Shown piece after piece: positions 11,776 to 22,585 of a stretch of DNA of 64,000 nucleotides. Every line of letters begins with the position of its first letter. Position 1 is the stretch's first letter. The translations under genes were made by a program, and so were the position numbers. The notes beneath the pieces are model-generated. The model searched no databases, was not told the origin of the DNA, and worked only from the letters and a program-made list of their open reading frames with translations. Source of the stretch: Haliotis asinina (taxonomy: Eukaryota > Mollusca > Gastropoda > Lepetellida > Haliotidae); the NCBI RefSeq assembly GCF_037392515.1, contig NC_090280.1, positions 19,840,618 to 19,904,617 on the forward strand, written 5' to 3'.

Positions 11776-12652
11776 CAAAGAGAGACACTTAAAGGTTGTA
11801 CACAGACATCCTTCATGTATAAATATGAATATATAAATTTCGAGCCATATTGACATGTGTCAACCCTAATGGTTTGTGAAAAGACTTTGAACAAACTTTA
11901 TGGATAAGAACGCTAGAGTGTGACATTTGCTGGTTTCATAGAGACGAGACGCTTACATTACACAAAGGCAAAAATGGCGCATTTTGAGACCATCTACAGA
12001 TTTCACACACCCCATGAGTGCCAGGGCTTAACAACACCATATCGATGTAAAGTGATATTATTTTCAGAGCTGTCTCTTCTGGAAGAGGTGTGAATAACAT
12101 ACCTTTAAGGAGTTCGGGAATACTGTTTAATGCTTCTGTTTTAGCATCTTCTGCAATTAGATCAAACTAAATCTATTTTCAACAATGCGCTCGGGAAGAG
12201 CAATATACACGTGGTGAGTGGTGAGCAACACAAATAGCTCACTGAGAACTCTGACGTGGACCCGTTGCCGAATCCTGTGTGGGAAAATAGTTCTTTTTTT
12301 CAATAACATTGCGAAACATACTGGTAAACACATATAAGATGATCCACGACCTGACAAATGACCCCAATTTGCATACTTGGGAACGCCCCACAGAACGATC
12401 CACTTGAAACAAGAGGGAGACAGGTTGTCTGATAAATATTGAGAAGTTCATTTTCCCCGTGCGTTTCACACATGAATTGTTATAGCACACTTGATTTGGG
12501 AATTGATTTGGGAGTATTTGATCCTGCTGATGTAGCAGAATAGAAGATCTAAGTCAGTGTGGCTTGGCTTTGAGTCCCAGAAACCCCCTGTTTCAAGGTG
12601 CTGAAATATTTGGTCGATTCAGACAGATTTGATTGCCGTGTTTATCTCATGT

Positions 12653-13342
12653 ACACAGTTTCATCAATATCAGTATTACTTGCAATTTGAGGTATTTTGT
12701 CAACTATTTTCATAGATTTATCTGTATTTTATGCCGTTTTTCAGTTAGGAACATGGAACTACCTAGTGTCAAAAATGCACGTTTCCCTTGTACTTTATCT
12801 GAACTTCTTTCACTTTACTGTTGCTTGTTCCCTGTGCTTGTCAGAAATAATGACATACGTAACAAAGTCCTTTGTCGGTGACACACAGTTTCATCAATAT
12901 CAGTATTACTTGCAATTTGAGGTATTTTGTCAACTATTTTCATAGATTTATCTGTATTTTATGCCGTTTTTCAGTTAGGAACATGGAACTACCTAGTGTC
13001 AAAAATGCACGTTTCCCTTGTACTTTATCTGAACTTCTTTCACTTTACTGTTGCTTGTTCCCTGTGCTTGTCAGAAATAATGACATACGTAACAAAGTCC
13101 TTTGTCGGTGACACACAGTTTCATCAATATCAGTATTACTTGCAATTTGAGGTATTTTGTCAACTATTTTCATAGATTTATCTGTAGTTTATGCCGTTTT
13201 TCAGTTAGGAACATGGAACTACCTAGTGTCAAAAATGCACGTTTCCCTTGTACTTTATCTGAACTTCTTTCACTTTACTGTTGCTTGTTCCCTGTGCTTG
13301 TCAGAAATAATGACATACGTAACAAAGTCCTTTGTCGGTGAT
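12653..13342 (+). repeat. Tandem triplication of a 230-bp block (3 x 230 bp)
   Basis: Units start at 12653, 12883 and 13113 and are identical or nearly so. The third has a T-to-G change in CTGTAGTTTATGCC. Copy 1 of the big duplication has the block only once, so this expansion came after the duplication. The unit borders share a short ACACA word (GTACACAGTTT at the left, ATACACACTTT at the right), which fits slippage or unequal exchange at microhomology. A period of 230 is not a multiple of three, which argues against coding. Confidence 0.95.
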
Positions 13343-14217
13343 ACACACTTTGAAATGTTAGTTTGGAAAGGTTCCTATAAGCAATGTAATTGTGCGCCAG
13401 ATTCTCAGTGTCTCTCAAAAAGTTCTGTTTTGTTCTTGTCACCTTTATCATAGAATTACCCTTCCATGATACATAGCACAAATGCCCAATATTGTTAATT
13501 CACTGGTCATATCATTCAATGAATGTATAAGCTCTGTTAACACTTGAAACCTGTTCACGTTTTGTCAGTGACCCAACCAATGCCCTAGAATATGCAGTGT
13601 TTTGTAATTTCATGATTTAATTTCATGGAAGGAAGGGATATCACATGATAAACATTTGCTGAAAAGTTATGGCAGATTATACATTTCGGTGGGTGTCTGT
13701 GGGTGGTGTCACTTAACGGATTTTTTCACATGAACGATAACACAGCTGAGGAAACCGATCTTGTGAACCTTGCTTCTAATACTTTGGAGATGACTTTGAA
13801 AGAATCAGTCCTGGAACGGTAATCTTATTTGACTTTTGGGGAAGATAGGATGGAAAATGTAAAGAGTTTTGTCTTGTTCTAACGGGACTTTGGAATACTC
13901 TTCAACAAAACTCATGTCTGGGCTGAGGATCAAGCAAGTACTGGAGAACTTTTAGTTCATACCACAGTGTGGTGATATCATTCATACCACAGTGTGGTGA
14001 TTTCAACATACTGGACAGACACCAGAAGTACAAGAGAGGCATCGCTGGGACAGTTGAAGTCCACATGAAAACAAATTTAAAGAAACTAGGATCCTGGTTA
14101 ACGTGTATAAGCAATATGATTATGTACATAAACATTTTCGCCCTGTAACACAATCTGTACTAAACAAAATGAATAAAATGAGTACAAAGATTTTTAAAAA
14201 ATTATAAAACGATATCA

Positions 14218-14518
14218 TCAAAGTTTAAAGCCTTCAAGAATTTGTTTCTAATTACCGTAGCGGAGAAATGAAGCATACTGAATCCTGTAATAGGAATAGA
14301 AAGTATTTGCAGATAGGTAGATCTTCAACATCTATTATCATTCTCGTTATCTGTAAAATACATGTCCTTGTAATATTGTTGTATTGAAAAGCCACTTACA
14401 GTAGCTATTGTTATTTTGATCGCTACATTTTCGGTTCCATGTTTGCATTGATGCCTTTTATACTGAACTGAAACGCACAGAAATGCTGGCATAAACGATG
14501 ATATAGTTTGTCACTATT
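14218..14518 (+). pseudogene. 3' remnant of an older paralogue of the GTPase-like gene (half-unit A, copy 2)
   Basis: Same element as at 4381-4680, carried along by the big duplication with only a few substitutions. Its similarity to the intact gene's 3' end is clearly lower than its similarity to its own twin, so the half-unit duplication is older than the big one. Confidence 0.75.
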
Positions 14519-14556
14519 TCCCATGCACTTTGGCTATTCCGCTATACCTTCTTTGG

Positions 14557-14715
14557 GTGAGTGACCGAGTATACTCCACAGTCAGCAATATTCCAGCTAT
14601 ATGGCTGTGCTCTGTAAATAAATTAATCTGGACAAAACAATCCAGTGATCAACAAAATGGGAGTCTGACTATCCAAACCCTTTAGTCGACTCATAGCATG
14701 AGGTACTGAAGATCA
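14557..14715 (+). repeat. SINE family A, diverged (half-unit A, copy 2)
   Basis: Twin of 4720-4878 with a few point changes (for example GGGTGAGTGACC where copy 1 has GAGTGAGTGACC). Confidence 0.8.
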
Positions 14716-14982
14716 TTTCTAGGCTGGATCTTTACGGGTCATCCAGAAACATCTAGAACAGAAACTCAGTTAGTAGGACTCACACAAGTCTTTCGTCACG
14801 GGGATATCCTTTCTACTTATGTCATTTTCTGCATATATTCCTCTGCAAGTTCATTTATGTTAATGACATGTACCAGTTTGTTTCTCCCCAGCGGAAAGTT
14901 AGATTTTAATGGCAATATGTCTTCCAACATTCTCATATATTCCCATTCCTAAAAGGACCAAGGCTCTATTAGACCCGTGAAG

Positions 14983-15222
14983 GTCCCGGGGTAGAACAGG
15001 CCTTCAGCAACCCATGCTTGCCACAAAAGGCGACTGTGCTTGTCGTAAGACTAATGGGATCGGGTGGTCAGACTCGCTGACTTGATTGACACATGTCATC
15101 GCTTCCCATTTGTGCAGATCGATGCTCATGTTGTTGATCACTGGATTGTCTGGTCCAGACTCGATTATTTACAGACCGCCGCCATATAGCTGGAATATTG
15201 TTGACTCACTCACTCACCCCAA
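14983..15222 (-). repeat. SINE family A, reverse (half-unit A, copy 2)
   Basis: Twin of 5145-5385, with the same limits and only a few substitutions. Confidence 0.85.
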
Positions 15223-15846
15223 GGCTCTATTGTTTGAGAACTGATGAGGTAAACGCAACATGACAAGTAAAGGCTTGTCTCCGTAACATGGAGTCCTGCC
15301 GGTACAAAAATACAGAAGCTAGTAACCACGTTACGCCGATCAGATTACTTCATCAGTACAATTTGACGATTTATTTAAGGTGAACAACTGACTAGACTTC
15401 ATCACGCTCACCACCGATGGAGTAGGATACGTGAACATATGGTGTCATCAACTATTTCATAGTGATTCACAAGGACATGCAAAAAGGTCATCATATGAAA
15501 AAGTGACTATCACTGGATTGTCTGGTCTAGACTTGATTTGCTCCACAAGCAACATCATTCGGCTGTGACACTGCTGAAACCAACGTATGCACATGATAAG
15601 GTCACAACAGGTCGTCTATGCTTGTGGCACAGATTTCTTATGAATGTGGAAAGGGTTTTGTCACTTTTATTTACATGCTACTCTGTAGATTACCACCATC
15701 TTGTTAACTGTTTTGGGATTGTTCAAACATCTTGAAACAGATGTTATGCCATCACAATCATTATTGATGAATGTAATAGTGACATTGGTTGTGGAAGGAA
15801 ATGACTATAAGTTGTTAAAACGACCACCAAGAGAGTAAGTAAGTAG

Positions 15847-15990
15847 GTCATTATAGTTTTATACCGCGTTTAGCGGGTTACACCAGACATAGGCTTCATG
15901 CATTGTACCCATATAGGGAATCGAGCCCTGGGCATCAGAGTGACGAGTGAACAATTTCACTCTGATGCTACCCCACCGCCCGAACAGCCA
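15847..15990 (-). repeat. tRNA-derived SINE, family B (half-unit A, copy 2)
   Basis: Twin of 6010-6150. The change GAGTGACGAGTG here against GAGTGGCGAGTG in copy 1 brings it closer to the family form. Confidence 0.75.
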
Positions 15991-18765
15991 AGAGAGCCTG
16001 TTAAAAGTTATACAGAGATGTTTAGCCATATTTCTTTGACATAGATTTTTATGGATAGCATCTTCTGATCTTCTTTTATTCGTGAGTGCGACGTTTCAAA
16101 CTGCTTTAATGACGTTGTTATATCTATAAAGTATGATATTAATAATATTGTTCTATGTCACAAACAAAAAAACCAAAATGACATAACATCAGACCGGTGT
16201 TGTGCGGTGCTGTGAAAAGTTTAAAAACATCTTCTTAAGATGGATTTATGGAAAGATAGTCAGTTTGAACACTTTCTGGAAGGGGGTATATCTTTAAAGA
16301 TAATTTGAAGTTTTGTGTTACCATTGGTGATCTGAGAGATAGGAGGGTACAGTTCCAGAGGCGGGGGACTGTGGAAGAGACGTTTTCTGTTTGTTTTGCT
16401 GAGAAAGGTAAATGGACGGAACTGGTCAACACAAAGAAGAAGTCGCTGTCATAATGCAGTCATGAGTCAGAATAATAATTTTGCATTCAATGTACTGCTT
16501 GATGGGTATCTAGTGTAGAGAATGCATGTTTGGTGATATGGCACGAGAACGTCGAGAATAAGTATTGTGGTGTGCTGCAGCTATTCAAAATAATTTGTAA
16601 TTAATAATAATATTAATCTGCATAGAAGAGAAGCTTGGATAGTGAAGCATAGAACATTACAGTAGTTTAGTTGTGATGGAAGCAGAGAATATTACAGTAG
16701 TTTAGTTGTGATGTAACAGACTTTACAACACGAGCTTGACTATTTTTTTTTAGTATTTGTTTAAGACTAACGGTGATTCCATGTCTCCTAATCTGTGCCT
16801 ACATGCCTGTTCGTCTACGGCACACCCACTGAAAAGCACAAACGATTCCATGCATATTCACTGACTATGTTTCAGTTCCCTATTTTTCTAACATTGCCTT
16901 CTTAAGTAACAGCGCTTTGAGCATGCACTAGAGCATGGATATGCGCGCTGTATGAATAACCAATAATGAACATGAAAAAAGAAATATGTCTGACATATTA
17001 CTTCCAATTTACATATCATTGCAGGAGACCTGATGTAGATCCCGGCAACATGCGCGTGATTCGAGGGAGGTGTATAGAGAAGACGGCGATAATGAGGTCC
17101 AGAGAGAAATTAACACGAGCACAGGAATGAATGTGTTGAGACAGTTTGCTAGTTGCAGACACCACCAAAGGCTGACACATATTTTGACGCCACACTTTTG
17201 CATGGACGTTAATGTCGGTCAAGCATGATTTCCATTCTTTCAGAATGCACACAGACCACGTCATTAAACCTGATGGTGTACATGTAAACTTTTAATAGTA
17301 TAAGATGATATTATATGTATTTTGTAGGGGCCATGGAGTAACCTAGTGCTTTAAGTATCACTCCGATCATTTCTTTTCTCTGCTGGCTTTCGTATTATTT
17401 AATGTTCGTGCAATGCAAAAAGCTACAGTCTTCCTGATTCAATTCATTCATACATTCAGGTAATTTTGACGCAAAGTTGACTCTAGTTCAGCCTTCGCAT
17501 GTAAGTAATGTAGTAATGTAATGTATGCTAAGATATTTTAACGACCTTCGCCTGAATGTGAGATTCCAGTCCTTCATCAGCTTCTGCAGATGCATCTAAG
17601 GAATGTAACTCTCAGTTATTCGATGCAGATACTGTAACACGTAATGCCAAGCTTCGGTCTCTCAGATTGAGGGTAGGAATCCCAATAGTATCCCATCCAT
17701 GATGTCATTCGAACTAGGAATAAACATTAAACGACGATCATTTGATCAACTTGCTTGCGTCCTATCAACCCGCCCATGGAGAAACACAAAGCGTTTCCGT
17801 GTTCTTCCACAGGTTGCTTCTGCCACGATATGAAACAGTTAGTGAATGCATTTAGTTATACGCTGATTTGGTGTGACAAGCGAACGCTTTAACCACTAGG
17901 CTACCCAACCGCACTCATCATCCAAGACAAGACACTCCTGGACATATAGGTGTGCGCTATATTTTAATATTTCCTTTCCCTTGTTATGACCTTCACATCA
18001 TACTGAAATCTCATCACATTTCATCTAATAAGATATTTTTTTCTGGGAAACTCAAGACATAATACTTGTGAATCCTCCCAACACTATCAAAATGCTTATT
18101 GAAATTTTGACACATGCGCAGGCAACATGCAAAATGTCAGTAAATCAGTTTAGGTTGACGCTGTCACCACGGGTTAGTATAATGTGAAAACCAAACTTGT
18201 AAGTGACAGGGATATCTCTTGTCAATGTGCTCTGCATATCTGAAGTTTGTCACAGAACATATTATTATTGAGATTTCTTTATATCTCCTTCTCTGTTCAC
18301 ATTTAACCAAAATAATGTTATAGCACGGTATTGTGAGTCAAAATGACTTTTGTCATCAATATCAAATTATTATCTGTGAACTAAAATGCATGGGTTAATA
18401 ACTTGTCCCATCATATTTATAAACTGAGCTGTTTTGTTGAACAATTAATATATACTGACTATTACGAACAACGGGGAGCAACAAAATATTGTTTCATCAG
18501 CATCAAAGAGTGTGGTGAGACCTAAGCCCATTTCTTAAGTTTCAAACAGTATGCTTTACACAAAGTTAACATGACTCAGTAAAATATGTCACATATAAAG
18601 AAAACACCCATTGAAATGATGTTGTCATGGTAACCAACACGTAAGGTCCCACCCAAAACGTGATGAAGTCACCTTTAGAGACGTTATGCCAATAGTCAAT
18701 ACATGTTCAGGGTTCATAGTCAAACAATTCATGTCCCCAAACGTGTGCGTGCTACCAACAAATAG

Positions 18766-18773
18766 TATATATT
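18766..18773 (+). promoter_or_regulatory. Possible TATA box of the GTPase-like gene, copy 2
   Basis: Same TATATATT as at 8906. Spacing to the ATG is 8 bp longer because of an insertion (ATAAGGTT) between box and start. Confidence 0.35.
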
Positions 18774-18845
18774 CCCCGAACTCTAACAAGTATTGCCGTT
18801 ACTTACTGAGACTTATAAGGTTGGGAAGTAGATCAGTTCACTGTG

Positions 18846-19466
18846 ATGGAACAGAAAAGTATCTTCAGACAAACATGCGGTGGCGAACGAGGTGCAAAAT
18901 CTTTCAATGTCGTAGTCATGGGTGATCAAGGCGTAGGGAAGCGCACTTTCATTTCCAAACTCACGGATTGCTGGAGAGAGACTGCCACGGCGATTTCACA
19001 AAAGGCTACAGATGATGTCTTCGGCATTTGTGGAAAGACCCTGGACATAGATACTGAAAGGGTGTCTTTGGGTAGAATGTCCTTTCTCCAACGACTACCA
19101 AAGAGCGATGTTTACCTTCTGGTTTATTCCATGATAGATGATGCTTCTTTTCAGACCGCAGTGGGCATAAGGGAAAGAATTCTGGCACAGAAAGGACCAA
19201 ACGTTCCTATTGTGTTCGTGGCTAACAAGGCAGACATTGCTCAATCAGTTGACCAGATCGAAAGAGTTTATAGGGATCTCAATATCAGCTGTGAATGGGA
19301 ACATGGACATGTGGAGATATCAGCTGAGAAGGATTGGTGTGTTTACAAGGTACTGGAGCAAATCTTGAAACGTTACAACAAATACGTTGCTTTAACATCA
19401 AGACCTGACCGTACAACAGAGAATCCATCAAAGTTTCAAGCGTTCAAGAACTTTTTCTTTCAATAA
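18846..19466 (+). CDS. Divergent Ras-like small GTPase, probable pseudo-GTPase (copy 2)
   Basis: Same length and layout as the gene at 8978-9598: 206 codons, no introns, same P-loop GDQGVGKRT, DTERV in place of DTAGQ, NKAD and EISAEK. I see three base differences in the coding region. Two change the protein (Ala10 to Thr, Val56 to Asp) and one is silent in an Arg codon. Both copies are therefore open despite having diverged, which fits a recent duplication and perhaps purifying selection, though three changes are too few to test. The same odd residues in both show that the loss of normal GTPase residues predates the duplication. Val56Asp falls in the region that replaces switch I, where it could affect partner binding. 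Confidence 0.85.
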   Translation: MEQKSIFRQTCGGERGAKSFNVVVMGDQGVGKRTFISKLTDCWRETATAISQKATDDVFGICGKTLDIDTERVSLGRMSFLQRLPKSDVYLLVYSMIDDASFQTAVGIRERILAQKGPNVPIVFVANKADIAQSVDQIERVYRDLNISCEWEHGHVEISAEKDWCVYKVLEQILKRYNKYVALTSRPDRTTENPSKFQAFKNFFFQ

Positions 19467-19699
19467 GTGAGTCGAAGAAATGAACTGTACTTCCTACAAT
19501 AGGAAATGTAAATTGTTTGTAGATGAATTGTTTCCAACATCTAGTAACATTCTCGCTATCTGTAAAATACATGTCCTTGTAATACTGTTATATTGAAAAG
19601 CCACTTGCAGTAGCTATTGTTATTTTGGCCACTAGGTTATTGTCTTCGTTTTTCGGTTGCATGTTTGCACGAATGCGTTTCACACTCAAATTGAATGCA

Positions 19700-19705
19700 A
19701 ATAAA
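19700..19705 (+). terminator. Polyadenylation signal of the GTPase-like gene, copy 2
   Basis: AATAAA about 235 bases after the stop, in the same context as at 9832. Confidence 0.55.
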
Positions 19706-19784
19706 TGAGCCTACTGTTTGTTGGCATAAACATTGTTGTAGTTTTTCGCAGTGTAGCTATTCCCATACACCGTTTTGAGTACGC

Positions 19785-19985
19785 CATTGAGTGGGTTTAG
19801 TTTTATGCCGCATTCCGCAATACCCCGCCTATATGGCAATGGCCTGTAATTCGGTGATCAATAACATGAGCATTGATCTACGCAATTTGCATACGATAAC
19901 ATGTGTCCACCAAATGAGCAAGCCTGACCATCCGATCCAGTCAGTCACCTCTTACAACATGCAGGGGTTACTGAAGATGTTTTAA
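19785..19985 (+). repeat. SINE family A, diverged (half-unit B, copy 2)
   Basis: Twin of 9905-10110, in the same place just after the gene's polyadenylation signal. Confidence 0.85.
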
Positions 19986-21134
19986 CCTGAACACGCTGTA
20001 ACGTGACCATCTACTGCTGTTGTATTTCATGGAATACACTGTTGCAGTAGTCCATACGTAATGTCGCAAATAACTGGGTTATGCGTTTTAAAGGTGGTGT
20101 GTCCATGTACCTAATATTCTCTGGTGTTCCTCAGGTAGAAACTGACCTAATTTGGAGTCAATGATGACATCTCTCGGTGAGCAAAGGTGTCTTCCGTTTG
20201 AACTCCAATGACTTGAACTTTGATTTTGTCTATTTGGAGCAGATTAGGAGAATCTCAGTTTGACACCGTTCAGTTTCAGAAAATTACTGAATGTTAATCC
20301 AACATTTGATCGGAGCTATGCAATTTGTAAGTCTGCCGTCAGCAGGGTATTCTGTACAGAAGATGCAGTTGGTAGCTAGAACCCGAAATAGAACTAGTAC
20401 CATCAGCACTGAGATGGTAACTGAGACTGTGGACTCGGGCAGTATCACCAACGGGTATGGCATATACAGTGAAAAGAACTGGACCCAGGACTTATCGCAC
20501 TCCAAACCTTAATTCTCTGCTCTCAGACTTTACCAAACTGATAATGACTGATTGCTTGCCTCCTGTGACATTTGATAACGCATCGCCGATGACTCCAAGG
20601 CGTAACTTTGTGTTTAATGAAAAGAAAGAAAAGGAGAGTGGAATGATCTATTGTCTTAAATGGCGCTCAAAGATCCAAGAAGTTATCATGCAGAATGTCA
20701 TTCTACACATGCACCAAACTGTTTCAGTGCCGTGACCTATTTTGTATGCTGACTGCAGGATATCGCCAAGATTGTTGTCCAGGAGGTGTTGTTTCAGTTG
20801 ATGTGTACAACATGCTACATCAGTTTGGAAATGAACGGCAGATTTGAAACTGGGCTATTATTCTTAAGGACATTTGGTTCCAACGTTAGCTCCGTGATGC
20901 GTTAAAAAGATGGGTTATTAGTGCTCCCATCAGTGACGATGTAACCGGTATTGGTTTAACATACCCGTCATTAGCTCAATACACTCAGTAGTTTGTCTTT
21001 CTCAGGCAAGTGAGTATGTTCAGATGTGACTGTCTACCCTTTTTACACTGTTACGTGATATTTACGTGATATCAGAACATACGTTTGTAAAGCAAATAAC
21101 TAAAAGTAGCATATCGTGATTCATAAATACAAGT

Positions 21135-21319
21135 GATATCAGTTTTACCTTTCCACACTAGTTTTAATGCTAATTGTGATATCCTAGTTGTTTTACTGTC
21201 CTTCGTTGACAGGCTTTATAATGGACACAATAGTTGTTTTTATTGCTGAATGTTCTCGTCACGATATGGCTGAAATAGTGCCGATGTGACGTTAAATCGT
21301 AACTCACTCACTCACTCAC
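21135..21319 (+). mobile_element. SINE insertion present only in copy 2, with 14-bp target site duplications
   Basis: The 14-base word TCATAAATACAAGT stands at 21121-21134 and again at 21320-21333. In copy 1 the matching place (near 11241-11257) has it once. The 185 bp between is absent from copy 1. The insert ends GACGTTAAATCGTAACTCAC and then a CTCA run. This resembles the 3' tail of families A and B (GCGGCGTTAAACT then CTCA) and suggests the same LINE partner. The duplicated target site shows a clean retrotransposition after the big duplication, or on one haplotype. Confidence 0.92.
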
Positions 21320-21664
21320 TCATAAATACAAGTTCATCGTATCGGAAGGTAACCATGACTGGATTGTTTGGTCTAGACTCGATGTGTTTACAACAACATC
21401 GTGCAGCTACAAATACTGCTGTAACAAACATATGCGCATGAGAAAGTCACAACTGTAGAACAGACTCCGCTTTTGATAGGTTTCTTTACATTCAACCCCG
21501 TAGATTACCACCGCCTTGGAAACTATTTGGGTGTTGTTCAAACACCTTTAAACAAATGTTATGCCATCCGAATCATTATTATTGAATGTAATAGAGACTT
21601 ATGGCCGTAGCTGAATAAATACTGCCGGCATGGCACCCCCTGACTACAAGTTGTTGAAACGACA

Positions 21665-21855
21665 GCCAGGAAAGTGAGTGAGTAAGTGATTATAGTTTTA
21701 CATTGCCTTCAGCAATATTCCAGCAATATTCCAGCAATATCACGGCAGCGAACACCAGATATTGGCTTCACACATGGTATTGATGTCAGGTAATGAAGCC
21801 TTGACATCAGTGTGACGAGTAAACGCTTTCACCCTTATGCTACTTCACCGCCCAA
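21665..21855 (-). repeat. tRNA-derived SINE, family B (half-unit B, copy 2)
   Basis: Twin of 11582-11775, with the same GCAATATTCCA stutter and only a few point changes. Confidence 0.8.
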
Positions 21856-22585
21856 CACCAAAGAGAGACACTTAAAGGTTGTACACAGACATCCTTCATG
21901 TATAAATATGAATATATAAATTTCGAGCCATATTGACATGTGTCAACCCTAATGGTTTGTGAAAAGACTTTGAACAAACTTTATGGATAAGAACGCTAGA
22001 GTGTGACATTTGCTGGTTTCATAGAGACGAGACGCTTACATTACACAAAGGCAAAAATGGCGCATTTTGAGACCATCTACAGATTTCACACACCCCATGA
22101 GTGCCAGGGCTTAACAACACCATGTCGATGTAAAGTGATATTATTTCCAGAGCTGTCTATTCTGGAAGAGGTGTGAATAACATACCTTTAAGGAGTTCGG
22201 GAATACTGGTTTAATGCTTCTGTTTTAGCATCTTCTGCAATTAGATCAAACTAAATCTATTTTCAACAATGCGCTCGGGAAGAGCAATATACACGTGGTG
22301 AGTGGTGAGCAACACAAATAGCTCACTGAGAACTCTGACGTGGACCCGTTGCCGAATCCTGTGTGGGAAAATAGTTCTTTTTTCAATAACATTGCGAAAC
22401 ATACTGGTAAACACATATAAGATGATCCACGACCTGACAAATGACCCCAATTTGCATACTTGGGAACGCCCCAGAGAACGATCCACTTGAAACAAGAGGG
22501 AGACAGGTTGTCTGATAAATATTGAGAAGTTCATTTTCCCCGTGCGTTTCACTCATGAATTGTTATAGCACACTCGATTTGGGAA

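Larger units (their letters stand above)
3134..12510 (+). repeat. Segmental tandem duplication, copy 1 (about 9.4 kb)
   Basis: From the GGAGTATTTGATCCTGC start, the sequence matches 12511 onward nearly base for base, apart from scattered substitutions and small indels. It ends just before the same start word returns at 12511. The unit carries, in order: a 230-bp block present once (3289-3515), the 3' remnant of a GTPase-like gene (4381-4680), several SINEs, and an intact GTPase-like gene (8978-9598). The unit is internally repetitive: 4381-4880 resembles 9560-10110, and 5670-6300 resembles 11270-12000, at much lower identity than between the two big copies. Confidence 0.93.
12511..22585 (+). 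repeat. Segmental tandem duplication, copy 2 (about 10.1 kb)
   Basis: Direct head-to-tail copy of 3134-12510. It is longer by about 700 bp, mainly because of two extra 230-bp blocks (12653-13342) and one SINE insertion (21135-21319). An 8-bp insertion also lies just upstream of the GTPase start. Homology stops after GATTTGGGAA at about 22585, where single-copy sequence begins. At the junction near 12492-12513 the 11-base word TTGATTTGGGA occurs twice, one base apart, which looks like a templated insertion at the breakpoint. Confidence 0.93.
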
